Below are positions 8,913 to 18,301 of a DNA stretch of 64,000 bases, piece by piece. Origin of the DNA: JADJMO01 sp016794445 (GTDB lineage Bacteria; Myxococcota_A; Polyangia; Polyangiales; JADJMO01); assembly GCA_016794445.1 (NCBI GenBank), contig JAEUKC010000022.1, forward strand, positions 1-64,000. Direction: 5' to 3'. Every line of letters begins with the position of its first letter. Position 1 is the stretch's first letter. The position numbers and the translations under genes were made by a program. Under the pieces are notes generated by a model. That model saw only the letters and a list, made by a program, of their open reading frames with translations. It did no database searches and was not told the origin of the DNA.

Positions 8913-10092
8913 GCTGCGTGTGGTGGTCGCTGCGCTCGTCGTGGCGGCGTGCATCTTGCTGTTCCCAGGGCGCGCGGCCGCGTACCCGTGGATGCTGCGG
9001 CACGGCTCCACCCAGTGCGGCAACTGTCACGCCGACCCCTCGGGCTCGGGCCTGCTCACCCCGTTCGGTCGCACGCGCGGCGAGCAGGTCCTGCGCACCC
9101 ACTACGGCGCTCCGGCGCGGCCCGCGCTCGGCAAGCTGCTCTTCGGGCTCGACGCGCCCGAGGGCCTCTTGCTCGGGGGGAGCTTCCGCAACGGCCTCCT
9201 CGTGCAGCACATCGCCAACGCCCCCCAGCAACCGGACCCGCGGTTCCTGCAGATGCAGGCCGACCTGCGCGCGCAGCTCACCGTCGGCCGCCTGCGCCTG
9301 TCCGGGAGCCTCGGCTTCCTCCACGAGGGAGGTCGCCCCACGCGGGTGACCAAGCGCGACCAGGACAACCTCGTGTCGCGCGAGCACTGGATCGGCGTCG
9401 ACCTCGGCGAGGACCGCGCGTGGCTGATCCGCGCCGGCCGCATGAACCTGCCCTACGGTCTGCGCAACAACGAGCACACGCTGTGGATCCGCAGCGCGCT
9501 GCGCACCGACATCAACGAGGGCCAGCAGCACGGGGTGGCGATCGCCTACGCCGCGGGCCTCGATCGGGCCGAGGTCATGGCGGTCGTCGGCAACCTCCAG
9601 CTCTCCCCCGACGTGTATCGAGAGCAGGGCGTCGTGGGCTACTACGAGCGCGCCTTCGGCAAGCACGCCACGCTGGGCGTCAGCGGGCTCCTGCTCCACT
9701 CGGCCGTCGACGTGCAGGTCGGCAAGGAGTCGACGCGCCAGGGCTACGGCGTGTTCGCGCGCCTCTCGCCGCGCAAGCAGCTCGTGTTCCTCGCCGAGCT
9801 CGACGCGCTCCTGCAGAAGGTCGACGGCGTCGACCTCGGCAAGGGCTGGGTCTCCATGCTCTCGACCGACCTCGAGGCCGTCGAGGGCGTGCACCTCGTG
9901 CTCACCGGCGAGGCGCGCAAGTTGCCGCTCGGCAGCGGCACCGCGTTCGGGGAGTGGCTCTCGTGTGTCTGGTTCTTCGCGCCCCACGCCGACCTGCGGA
10001 TCGACGGCGTGTTCCAGGTGTTCCCTGGTCAGGGCGGTGGTCCGACCGTCCGTGCCACCACGCTGCTCGGGCAGCTCCACCTGTACCTGTGA
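8896..10092 (+). CDS. Exported CxxCH protein with a barrel-like C-terminal part
   Basis: A 398-residue protein. The TTG at 8896 has AGGTGA 5-10 bases upstream and overlaps the end of the previous gene; GTG codons at 8920/8923 are alternatives. A signal peptide ends near AAA-YPWML. Right after it comes C41-G-N-C-H45 followed by ADPSGSGLLTPFG, a candidate c-type haem site. The remaining ~330 residues look like an outer-membrane porin-type barrel (RLSGSLGFLHEGG, WLIRAGRMNLPYGLRNNEHTLWIRS), ending LGQLHLYL. A haem-binding outer-membrane protein is plausible, but electron transfer is not shown. The next gene has a matching CxxCH segment. Confidence 0.72.
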   Translation: MSSRTELRVVVAALVVAACILLFPGRAAAYPWMLRHGSTQCGNCHADPSGSGLLTPFGRTRGEQVLRTHYGAPARPALGKLLFGLDAPEGLLLGGSFRNGLLVQHIANAPQQPDPRFLQMQADLRAQLTVGRLRLSGSLGFLHEGGRPTRVTKRDQDNLVSREHWIGVDLGEDRAWLIRAGRMNLPYGLRNNEHTLWIRSALRTDINEGQQHGVAIAYAAGLDRAEVMAVVGNLQLSPDVYREQGVVGYYERAFGKHATLGVSGLLLHSAVDVQVGKESTRQGYGVFARLSPRKQLVFLAELDALLQKVDGVDLGKGWVSMLSTDLEAVEGVHLVLTGEARKLPLGSGTAFGEWLSCVWFFAPHADLRIDGVFQVFPGQGGGPTVRATTLLGQLHLYL

Positions 10093-10094
10093 CC

Positions 10095-10562
10095 ATGCGC
10101 GCGCTCCTCCTCCCCACGTTGCTCGCGACGACGCTGGTCGCCGGCGGCGCCCACGCGACCCCGAACTTCCCGGGGGCGATCCAGCGGCAGCTCTCGGCCA
10201 CCGCGCCGCCGGCGTGCCGCATCTGTCACGTCGACGGCATCACGGGGCTCGGCACGGTGAACACCCCGTTCGGCAAGAACATGCGCGAGCGGGGCCTCGA
10301 GGCCTACGACGAGCCCAGCCTCGTCACCGCCCTCGCCGCCCTCGAGCGCGATCGCATCGACAGCAGCAGGGGTCGCGGCACCACCGACATCGAGGCGCTG
10401 CGACGCGGCGGAGACCCCAACAGCACGTCGGCGGGCACCGCGCTCGGCGAGCCCGACTACGGGTGTGGGGCCACGTTCGCGCGACGCGCGACGGGCTCCT
10501 GGACGCTCGCCGCCCTCGCCCTCGCGGCGCTCGGTGTGTTGCGTCGAGTGCGCACGACGTAG
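10095..10562 (+). CDS. Small CxxCH protein with a MYXO-CTERM-like tail
   Basis: A 155-residue protein starting 2 bp after the previous stop. It has a cleavable signal peptide (MRALLLPTLLATTLVAGGAHA), then C41-R-I-C-H45 followed by VDGITGLGTVNTPFGK, which mirrors the CHAD..GLLTPFGR segment of the preceding protein. The C-terminus has Gly-Cys at 123-124, a hydrophobic helix at ~136-149 and RRVR at the end. That is the layout of MYXO-CTERM sorting tails, which myxobacteria use to anchor proteins at the surface. It may be a surface-anchored haem protein working with its neighbour. Confidence 0.72.
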   Translation: MRALLLPTLLATTLVAGGAHATPNFPGAIQRQLSATAPPACRICHVDGITGLGTVNTPFGKNMRERGLEAYDEPSLVTALAALERDRIDSSRGRGTTDIEALRRGGDPNSTSAGTALGEPDYGCGATFARRATGSWTLAALALAALGVLRRVRTT

Positions 10563-10603
10563 TCTCGGCGGCGCCACGCCACCTGCGCCCTTCGTGGACT
10601 CCA

Positions 10604-11221
10604 GTGCTACCCCGAGGGGTGGCTCTCGCCCTCCTCGCCGACTACGCCGATCACCAGCAGGGGTGCGTCGAACGCGGCAAGAACCTCCACCTCGGCCAGC
10701 AGGCCGCCCCGGGCTGCGGACACTACGTGTCGGCGACGGGCTCGGGGTCGGGCGCGGACAAGCGCGATCAGGACGTGCTGTGGTCGTTCCAGTTCGGGGG
10801 CTCGTTCATGTCGCCACGCGACACCATCCCCTGGCAAGCGGGCCTCGGCGCGGGGCTCGGCGTGGCGCTCCTCGGCTCCACCTGGGAGCTCGGCATCCGC
10901 GGGCGCGGCGGCTACCACCCGCGCCCGACCGCCGATCGGACCCTCTTCGCGACGCTCTCGCCCTACTTCGGCTTGCGGATCGCGCTGACCCCGGAGACCA
11001 CTCTGCGGCTCCTCGGCGGCGTCGGCGTGGGTTCGTTCTGGATCGCCGACCGTGGCCCCGAGGGCCGGCTCGACGTCGACGTCACGGCGCACATCGCCTC
11101 CACCACGGCCCCGCGCTCCCGCCTCTCGGTGGGGCCGCTCGTGCGTCTCGGTCGCAGCTTCTCGCTGATCAAGAAGGACCACGCGTGGACGCTCACCGCC
11201 GAGGTGGGGCTCACGCTCTAG
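10604..11221 (+). CDS. Predicted outer-membrane beta-barrel protein
   Basis: About 205 residues from the GTG at 10604 (a second GTG is at 10619); no ATG is available, so the true start is uncertain and may lie inside the upstream gene. The body is Gly- and aromatic-rich with alternating strands (LGAGLGVALLGSTWELGIRGRGGYH, TLRLLGGVGVGSFWIA) and ends AEVGLTL. A convincing signal peptide is not visible from either start. It closes the plus-strand run of envelope genes that begins at 2.7 kb. Confidence 0.5.
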   Translation: MLPRGVALALLADYADHQQGCVERGKNLHLGQQAAPGCGHYVSATGSGSGADKRDQDVLWSFQFGGSFMSPRDTIPWQAGLGAGLGVALLGSTWELGIRGRGGYHPRPTADRTLFATLSPYFGLRIALTPETTLRLLGGVGVGSFWIADRGPEGRLDVDVTAHIASTTAPRSRLSVGPLVRLGRSFSLIKKDHAWTLTAEVGLTL

Positions 11222-11260
11222 TCTTCCGGCCTGCGGCCGGGTCACGCGCCCATGGGGGCG

Positions 11261-12619
11261 CTACTTCGCGGTCTTCATGATCTCTTCGTAGACCTTGTCC
11301 GGTGCGACGCCGTCCTTCACGAGCTTCTCGGCCTCGGTGAGGCGCTCCTCGACGAACGACTTGAGCTTCGGGTAGGGCTGCGCCCCGACCAGCTTGCGCC
11401 CGTTCACGAACGAGCACGGCGTGCCGGTCACCGACAGCAGCGTGCCCATCGCGTGGTCGCGACCGAGCTCGGTGGTCCACTTGTTGGTGGCCACCGCCGC
11501 CATCGCCTTGGGTGCGTCGAGGCCGTTGGCCTTGGCGATCGCCTCGAGGTCCGGGTCGTCGAGGTGGGGCGAGGCGGCGAAGAGGGCGTGGTGCACGACG
11601 AAGAACGTGGGCGCCCCCTTCTGCATGAAGGCCTCCACGGCGAAGTGGGCGGCCGGCAGCGCGCGCTTGTGGAACGCGAGCGGCTCGTGCCGGAACGCGA
11701 GGCGCACCTTGGTGGGGAAGTCCTTGCGCAGCAGCACCAGCGCGTCGTCGAGCCGCTTGCAGAACGGGCACTGGTAGTCGCCGAAGGTGACGACCGTGAC
11801 CAGGGCGTCCTTGGGGCCTTCGAGCGGCGCGCCGACCAGGCCGACCTTGTAGACGGTCTCGTCTTCGGCGGCCGCGCTCACGGACTTCTTGGTCGTGAAG
11901 AACTTCTCGCACAGCTTCTCGTAGATCTTGTCGGGCGCGACGGTGAGCTCCGCCGCCGCCTCCAGGTGGGCGTCGATCACCGAGGCGAACGAGGCCTCGC
12001 CCTGCGCGCCGGAGACTTCCTTGCCGTCGACGAAGCTGTTCGGCGTGCCGGTCACGCCGAGCTTCTTGCCGAGCTCGACGTCGGCGAGGACCCGCTCCTT
12101 GGCGCGGCGCCGGAGCTCGGCGGTGACCTCGTCGACGCCGAGCTCGGCCATCCACTTCTCGCGGTTCTCGTCGGTCAGGCTCGTCTGGTTGGCGAACACC
12201 TTCTGGACGAACTTGGCGTGCGCCTCGCTGCCCTTGGCCAGGAACACCATCTGCGCGGCCTCGGCGGTGGCCTGCGCCTCCTTGTGGAAGTCGAGCGGGA
12301 AGTCGTGCCAGACGATGCGGAGCTTGTCGCCGTACTTGGTGCGCAGGGCGGCGAAGGTGCCGTCGAGCCGCTTGCAGAACGGACACTGCAGATCGGAGAA
12401 GACGACGATGGTCACGAGGGCGGTGCGGGAGCCGATCTGCGGATCGGTGCTCTTGACCGGGATGGGCCCTCCCTGGGTCCACGCCTCGTCCGTGCTCTTC
12501 TTCTTCTTCTTGGGCTTCTCTTCCTCGTCGGCGGAGACGGCCGAGTCGTCGGTCCTCTTGCAGCCCCCCGGCGCCGCGAGAGCGAGCACACTGATCGCGA
12601 TCAAGGTCCGGGGGCGCAT
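11261..12619 (-). CDS. Lipoprotein with two tandem DsbA-like thioredoxin domains
   Basis: A 452-residue protein. The ATG at 12619 gives a clean lipoprotein signal (MRPRTLIAISVLALAAPGGC); a GTG at 12631 would only add four residues. After a charged linker with KKKKK come two DsbA-like domains. Each has an active-site C-P-F-C (79-82 and 284-287) and a cis-Pro loop (GVTGTPNSF and SVTGTPCSF). DsbA-family enzymes oxidise or isomerise disulphides in the periplasm. Two complete domains in one lipoprotein suggest gene duplication within the protein and perhaps relay of electrons. The many Cys-rich lipoproteins nearby are possible clients, which is inference. Confidence 0.85.
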   Translation of the reverse strand: MRPRTLIAISVLALAAPGGCKRTDDSAVSADEEEKPKKKKKSTDEAWTQGGPIPVKSTDPQIGSRTALVTIVVFSDLQCPFCKRLDGTFAALRTKYGDKLRIVWHDFPLDFHKEAQATAEAAQMVFLAKGSEAHAKFVQKVFANQTSLTDENREKWMAELGVDEVTAELRRRAKERVLADVELGKKLGVTGTPNSFVDGKEVSGAQGEASFASVIDAHLEAAAELTVAPDKIYEKLCEKFFTTKKSVSAAAEDETVYKVGLVGAPLEGPKDALVTVVTFGDYQCPFCKRLDDALVLLRKDFPTKVRLAFRHEPLAFHKRALPAAHFAVEAFMQKGAPTFFVVHHALFAASPHLDDPDLEAIAKANGLDAPKAMAAVATNKWTTELGRDHAMGTLLSVTGTPCSFVNGRKLVGAQPYPKLKSFVEERLTEAEKLVKDGVAPDKVYEEIMKTAK

Positions 12620-12748
12620 GGTGGGTTTCACTCCGGACAGGCCTGGAAATCAAGCCTGGCGCAGCGGTTCCGTGAAGCCGGCGTGAAGAAGTGTCAAGCC
12701 CACCGTTCGGGGGGTGACGGCGGCGGGCGCCTTCGTCATCCTCGTCGC

Positions 12749-12838
12749 GTGCCGTACCCGGGACTGTACCGCGACATGCTGGTGCTCTCGTTGATCGGAT
12801 TGATCACGTCGGGCATCGTGTTCGTGTTCGTGCGCTAG
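12749..12838 (+). CDS. Possible 29-residue single-helix membrane peptide
   Basis: A GTG at 12749 (or ATG at 12776) opens a short frame encoding one strong hydrophobic segment, MLVLSLIGLITSGIVFVF, followed by R and a stop. It lies between the divergent DsbA-like gene and the end of the downstream minus-strand gene. No clear ribosome site is visible. It may be a small membrane protein or chance. Confidence 0.25.
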   Translation: MPYPGLYRDMLVLSLIGLITSGIVFVFVR

Positions 12839-12849
12839 AGGCCGCGCGC

Positions 12850-13398
12850 TCACCGCTGCGGGTGGGCCACGTGCGACAGCTTGCCCTCGCGCTCGAGTAG
12901 GAAGTAGCTCGGTGTGCCCACCTGGCGCGGGCCGAGGTCGACGTAGGTCCAACCGAGGAGCCGCTCGACGCTGCCCGCTTCGAGCGCGACGATCGGGTCG
13001 CGCAGCCGGCTCATCGGATCGAGCCGACCGTTGCCGCCGAGGCCGTAGTGGATGAGGAGGCCGGGCCCGCACGGCTGCGGCGTGCGACCGAGCGGCACCA
13101 CGCGGTAGTGCCCGAACGTGTGGGGCAGGCCGTCCTTGCGGCGCAGCGGCACGCTCGGCGCATCGAGCCCCCGCTGCTCGATGCGCACGTTCCACCCTCG
13201 GAGCGCGCCCGTGGCCGGGTCGCGGTGGAAGGTCTTCTGGAAGGTCTTCCAGGAGAGGCGCTCGATCACGTTGGGCAACCCGAGGCTGATGCCGCGGTAC
13301 TCGGTGTCGTCGAGCGCGGCCGCGTCGATGGCGTGCCCCTTGGCGAGGAGCTCGCCCAGCTCCTTGCGCCCCAGCTCGAGGATCGCGCTCCGTTCCAC
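12850..13398 (-). CDS. Conserved-looking hypothetical protein downstream of purB
   Basis: A 182-residue soluble protein with a GTG start 10 bp after the purB stop, so it is probably in the purB operon. No signal peptide or membrane helix. It has several well-spaced motif-like stretches (YRGISLGLPNVIERLSWKTF, RGWNVRIEQRG, HTFGHYRVVPLG, LLIHYGLGGNGRLDPMSRLRDPIV), which suggests a folded enzyme-like or lipid-binding domain. I do not recognise the family. Confidence 0.65.
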   Translation of the reverse strand: MERSAILELGRKELGELLAKGHAIDAAALDDTEYRGISLGLPNVIERLSWKTFQKTFHRDPATGALRGWNVRIEQRGLDAPSVPLRRKDGLPHTFGHYRVVPLGRTPQPCGPGLLIHYGLGGNGRLDPMSRLRDPIVALEAGSVERLLGWTYVDLGPRQVGTPSYFLLEREGKLSHVAHPQR

Positions 13399-13408
13399 CG
13401 CGCAGACT

Positions 13409-14704
<1,296 letters not shown>

Positions 14705-14856
14705 GGTCGCGGTCGGTACCCGGAAGGCCCCCGCTCGACAAGTCCGTGGCTCGCCACTAAGCTCCTCGACCCCCGTTCCCTATCCTCGGCAACCCTCGCA
14801 CCGCCGCGTGCCGTCGGTACCGACCTCGGGAAATCCCACGGGATCCGGAGTCCTCC

Positions 14857-15186
14857 ATGCGCCAAGTCCACCCGTATTACCCCGCCTGCACCATCACCTG
14901 CGCGTGCGGCGTCTCGTACCCGACCCGCAGCACCCGCGGCGACTTCAGCGTCGACGTCTGCGGCCAGTGCCACCCGTTCTACACCGGCAAGCAGAAGCTG
15001 ATGGACACCGCCGGCCGCGTCGACCGCTTCCGCAAGAAGTTCGGCGAGGGCAAGGCCGTGGTCAAGCCGGGCAAGGATCCCGCCGCCCAGGGCCAGAAGC
15101 TGCCCAAGAAGGCCAAGGAGAAGAAGGCCGCTCCGGCCGCTGCCGCCGCCGAGGCGCCCGCCGCCGAGCCGGTCGCCGAGGGCTGA
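14857..15186 (+). CDS. rpmE: 50S ribosomal protein L31 (zinc-binding type) with a long tail
   Basis: A 109-residue protein with GGAG six bases before the ATG. The first ~70 residues are L31, with the four zinc-ligand positions C15-x-C17 and C35-x-x-C38 and the hallmark HPFYTGKQKLMDTAGRVDRF. The last ~40 residues are Lys/Ala/Pro-rich, an extension not found in the ~70-residue enterobacterial protein. In related genomes rpmE lies close to the DUF1385 gene and prfA, both found downstream here. Confidence 0.95.
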   Translation: MRQVHPYYPACTITCACGVSYPTRSTRGDFSVDVCGQCHPFYTGKQKLMDTAGRVDRFRKKFGEGKAVVKPGKDPAAQGQKLPKKAKEKKAAPAAAAAEAPAAEPVAEG

Positions 15187-15220
15187 GCTTCGCTGCGGGG
15201 CTCTTCGGAGTTCCAGGGGC

Positions 15221-15417
15221 CCCCGGGCTGAAGCCCGGGGCACCGACAAAGGCTGAAGCCCGGGGCATGAAACCCCGGGCTCGGCGCTTTTTGTGGCTGA
15301 CGGACCAAACCGCTGCTCCACGGCGACGAGACCTCCAGCCAGTGATTCGGAGCGTGGAGCCCGGGGTTCCAGGCCCCGGGCTTGCGGTGCGTCGGTGCCC
15401 CGGGCTTCAGCCCGGGG
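15221..15417. repeat. REPIN-like array of four 9-bp GC palindromes in inverted arrangement
   Basis: The core CCCCGGGCT/AGCCCGGGG forms four perfect hairpins: 15221-15240 (2-nt loop), 15257-15281 (7-nt loop), 15358-15382 (7-nt loop) and 15398-15417 (2-nt loop). The two halves are inverted copies: 15221-15247 equals the reverse complement of 15391-15417 over 27 bp. Two REPs facing each other around a spacer is the layout called a REPIN, which RAYT transposases mobilise in trans. A RAYT-like gene lies at 36791-37474. Confidence 0.75.
15257..15293 (+). terminator. Possible intrinsic terminator downstream of rpmE, made from a REP hairpin
   Basis: AGCCCGGGG, a 7-nt loop and CCCCGGGCT are followed at 15287-15292 by a run of T (GCTTTTTG). 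This could stop transcripts from rpmE about 75 bp after its stop codon. The hairpin also belongs to the repeat array, so the terminator role may be incidental. Confidence 0.4.
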
Positions 15418-15518
15418 GAGGCTCTTTTGCCCCACGAGAAGCCCCCCACGCCGCCTCGGCATCTCACCGCCGTGCACCTCCCTCGCCCGTTCCCCCTCTC
15501 CACGCTAGGTTTCCGCGG

Positions 15519-16673
15519 ATGAGCGAAGAAGAGAACCGGCCCTACATCGGCGGCCAGGCCGTGCTCGAGGGCGTCATGATGCGCTCTCCCCACTCCTTCG
15601 CGATCGCGGTGCGCCGCGCCGACGGCTCGATCTCGATGAAGGAGCGCCCCTTCGAGCTCAAGGCCTCGTCCTGGTCGAAGATCCCGTTCCTGCGCGGCAT
15701 GGCCACCCTCGTCGAGTCGCTCCGCCTCGGGAGCGAGGCGCTTCGGTTCTCCGCCGAGCTGTTCGAGAAGGACATGGAGGCCGCCGAGCAGGCCGAGGCC
15801 AAGCCCAAGGACGCGAAGAGCACCGCCAAGAAGGCCGCGCCGCTCAGCGTGTTCTCCGCGTTCGGTCTCGTGCTCGCGCAGGTGTTCGGCCGCGCCGACG
15901 GCGAGCCCAGCGGATCGAGCTCCGGCGAAGAAGAGGGCCGTCAGCCCAACACGATGGCGCTGATGACCATCGTGATGGTGGTCTTCATGGTGGCGCTCCC
16001 CCAGCTGCTCGCCTGGGGCACCTCCACGCTGTTCAAGATGCAGCTCGACGTGCGCAGCGCGAAGTTCCAGCTGCTCACGGGCGCGTTCAAGCTCATCGTG
16101 GTGCTCGGCTACCTCGCGATGATCCGCCGGGTGCCCGAGATCTACCGCGTGTTCCAGTATCACGGCGCCGAGCACAAGACGATCAGCACCTACGAGGCGC
16201 GTCAGGAGCTCGTGGTCGCCAACGCCAAGAAGCAGACCACGCTGCACCCGCGGTGCGGCACCACGTTCCTCATCATGACGGTGCTCGTGAGCATCGCCAT
16301 CTGGACCGCCCTCGGCCCGCTCATGCCGCGCTTCGGCAGCAGCAAGGCGGTCGAGCAGATCACCTTCTTCTTGATGAAGCTGCCGTTCCTGCCCGTGCTC
16401 GCGGGCATCACCTTCGAGATCCAGCGCTTCACCGCGCGCTACTGCCTCACCGGCCCGCTGCGCGCGCTCCTCTGGCCGGGGTTCCTCGTGCAGAAGATCA
16501 CCACCATCGAGCCCGACGACGCCCAGCTGGAGATCGCCCTCGCCTCCATGCGCGCGACGCTGTGGCGCGAGAAGGTGGGCCCCGAGACCAAGAAGCCCAC
16601 GAGCGATTCCGAGGTGCTCGCGTTCCCGAGCTACGAAGCGCTCCTCGAGACCCCGGAGCTCCGCGCCGCCTAG
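15519..16673 (+). CDS. DUF1385 membrane protein (YqhQ-like)
   Basis: A 384-residue protein opening with the family signature YIGGQAVLEGVMMRSP. A Lys/Ala-rich segment lies at ~90-120. At least four membrane helices follow (MALMTIVMVVFMVALPQLLA, LLTGAFKLIVVLGYLAMI, FLIMTVLVSIAIW, LPFLPVLAGITFEI) with the conserved block YHGAEHKTISTYEA and HPRCGTTF between them, whose His/Cys/Glu residues suggest a metal site. The function is not known. rpmE, DUF1385 and prfA are neighbours in many bacteria; here two other genes have been inserted before prfA. Its stop overlaps that of the convergent gene by 4 bp. Confidence 0.85.
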   Translation: MSEEENRPYIGGQAVLEGVMMRSPHSFAIAVRRADGSISMKERPFELKASSWSKIPFLRGMATLVESLRLGSEALRFSAELFEKDMEAAEQAEAKPKDAKSTAKKAAPLSVFSAFGLVLAQVFGRADGEPSGSSSGEEEGRQPNTMALMTIVMVVFMVALPQLLAWGTSTLFKMQLDVRSAKFQLLTGAFKLIVVLGYLAMIRRVPEIYRVFQYHGAEHKTISTYEARQELVVANAKKQTTLHPRCGTTFLIMTVLVSIAIWTALGPLMPRFGSSKAVEQITFFLMKLPFLPVLAGITFEIQRFTARYCLTGPLRALLWPGFLVQKITTIEPDDAQLEIALASMRATLWREKVGPETKKPTSDSEVLAFPSYEALLETPELRAA

Positions 16674-17200
16674 GTCGCGAGGGTGGCCTGGAGCTCGGTG
16701 CAGCGCGCCTGCAGCGCCTCGGCCCAGCGCTTGCGACGCGCGTCGTCGTCGGTCGCGCCGTAGAGGATCTCGGCGATCTCGTCGAAGCGCAGGCCGCGAT
16801 CGAGGCAGAGGACCAGGAGGTGCTTGTCGTCGACGGCGAGCGCGTCGAAGCCCGCCTTGGTGCGCGGGCCGCTGCGCGGCTGCGAAGACACCACCGGCTG
16901 CGAGTGCGGCTGGGCCTCGAGCGCCTGGACGTGGGCGAGGTGCGCGCGGCGCGCGAGGCCGAACAGCCAGGTGCGTAGGTTGAGCTTGTCGTGGTCGAGC
17001 TCGAGCAGCTCGGCCATCGCGCGCTCCTGCACCTCACCGAACAAGGTTCGCGCGGTGTGCTCGTCGAGGAAGGCCTCGAGGAAGGCGAACACCTCGGTGC
17101 CGTGGGAGGCGAACAGGGTGGCGGCAGCGCGCGGCAGCTCCCCCCGCTTGCACAGGGCAGCAACGCTCAGCTCGCGGGGGGCAGCGCTCACCAGGTTCAT
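16670..17200 (-). CDS. Degenerate ECF-type sigma-factor-like protein
   Basis: A 176-residue protein with GAGGTGAAGGA just before the ATG. Residues ~38-90 resemble sigma region 2 (a helical stretch ending LNLRTWLFGLARRAHLAHVQ, compare the W-L-F-xIARN pattern of ECF factors). Residues ~120-165 resemble region 4 (DKHLLVLCLDRGLRFDEIAEIL). The helix-turn-helix is not well conserved, so it may be a divergent sigma factor or an unrelated helical regulator. It is convergent with the DUF1385 gene. No anti-sigma partner is adjacent. Confidence 0.55.
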   Translation of the reverse strand: MNLVSAAPRELSVAALCKRGELPRAAATLFASHGTEVFAFLEAFLDEHTARTLFGEVQERAMAELLELDHDKLNLRTWLFGLARRAHLAHVQALEAQPHSQPVVSSQPRSGPRTKAGFDALAVDDKHLLVLCLDRGLRFDEIAEILYGATDDDARRKRWAEALQARCTELQATLAT

Positions 17201-17284
17201 TCCTTCACCTCGGACGCTGGGTAGGTCCGGGTAGCAGGCTCGGCGTTACTTGCCACCCACCAGCGCCGCAAGCAGATTGCCTGG

Positions 17285-18271
17285 ATGCACCGCGGCAACT
17301 TCCCCTCTGGCTCGAGTGGCCTTGGTCGCTCCCGGTCCTCCGCTCCGGGTTGGTCACTCCTCGTCGCCCTCGCGGTGGGCTGCGGCGGATCGGCGACCGT
17401 GACCCCGGACACGGGTGGGGACGGCGCGACCGAGGCCGCGACCGACGCGCTCGTCCCGCCCGACCAGTTCGGCGGCGACCGGCCGGTGAGCGTGTTCCGT
17501 GTGCCGAACGGCTACGACCCGAAGAAGCCCGCGCCGCTGGTCGTCGTGCTGCACGGGTACGGCGCCGGGGGCTTCCTCCAGAACGCCTACTTCGGCCTGA
17601 GCACGCTCGCCGACGAGAAGAACTTCTTCCTCGTCGCGCCCGACGGCACCGTGGACTCGAAGAAGAACCGGTTCTGGAACGCGGTCGACACCTGCTGCGA
17701 TTTCGACGGCAAGAAGCCCGACGACGTGAAGTACGTCACCGGGCTCGTCGACGAGATCGCCACCTACTACGCGATCGACCGCAAGCGCGTGTACCTGCTC
17801 GGGCACTCCAACGGCGGGGCGATGTCGATGCGGCTCGCGTGCGACGTCCCGGAGAAGTTCGCCGCCGTCGTCGACCTCGCCGGGCCGTTCTGGTCCGACC
17901 CGGCCACGGCCTGCAAGCCGAAGACCCCGATCGCCTTCCGCCACATGCACGGCACCCTCGACGAGACGGTGCCCTACGCCGGGGGCGCGATCAGCGTGGG
18001 CGGGTTCTCGACCCCGAGCGCGCGCAAGATCGTCGACACGTTCGCCGCGCTGAACGGCTGCGCGGCGAGCCCGATCGAGGCGACCGCCGTCGACCTCGAG
18101 CGCTCGCTGGCCGGCGCCGAGACCAAGGTGCTGCGCTTTCCCTCGTGCAAGGGTGGTGCGGACGTCGAGCTGTTCTCGATCGAGGGCGGCAGCCACATCC
18201 CCAAGGACTTCGACCCGGCCGCGCTCCCGCGGTCGATCTGGGCCTTCTTCGAGGCCCACCCGCGGCCCTGA
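17285..18271 (+). CDS. PHB-depolymerase-like esterase lipoprotein
   Basis: A 328-residue protein. A hydrophobic segment near residue 22 leads into lipobox AVGC, then an Asp/Thr/Ala linker (TPDTGGDGATEAATD). The catalytic domain is of the polyhydroxybutyrate-depolymerase/feruloyl-esterase type: oxyanion block PLVVVLHGYGAGG, the WNAVDTCCDFDGK region, and nucleophile G-H-S-N-G-G with Ser175. The catalytic His is probably in GGSHIPKDF. It should hydrolyse extracellular or periplasmic esters. The N-terminus before the hydrophobic segment is long, so the true start may be internal. It ends 30 bp before prfA. Confidence 0.82.
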   Translation: MHRGNFPSGSSGLGRSRSSAPGWSLLVALAVGCGGSATVTPDTGGDGATEAATDALVPPDQFGGDRPVSVFRVPNGYDPKKPAPLVVVLHGYGAGGFLQNAYFGLSTLADEKNFFLVAPDGTVDSKKNRFWNAVDTCCDFDGKKPDDVKYVTGLVDEIATYYAIDRKRVYLLGHSNGGAMSMRLACDVPEKFAAVVDLAGPFWSDPATACKPKTPIAFRHMHGTLDETVPYAGGAISVGGFSTPSARKIVDTFAALNGCAASPIEATAVDLERSLAGAETKVLRFPSCKGGADVELFSIEGGSHIPKDFDPAALPRSIWAFFEAHPRP

Positions 18272-18301
18272 CCGCGGCCATGCTAGGACGCCGGCCCGCC
18301 G

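Larger units (their letters stand above)
15187..15518. other. 332-bp intergenic region filled by REP-like palindromes
   Basis: The gap between rpmE and the DUF1385 gene holds no gene. About 200 bp of it is the inverted palindrome array described in the next entry. The remaining ~100 bp before 15519 must carry the promoter of the DUF1385 gene; I see no clear boxes. Confidence 0.6.

Noticed and set aside
8076..9023. Cys/His-rich string (CHSCHCCHSCH) on the minus strand, like a zinc or haem protein
   Set aside because: It is the reverse reading of the ATGGCAGCA repeat that encodes a signal peptide; the rest of the frame is shadow sequence.
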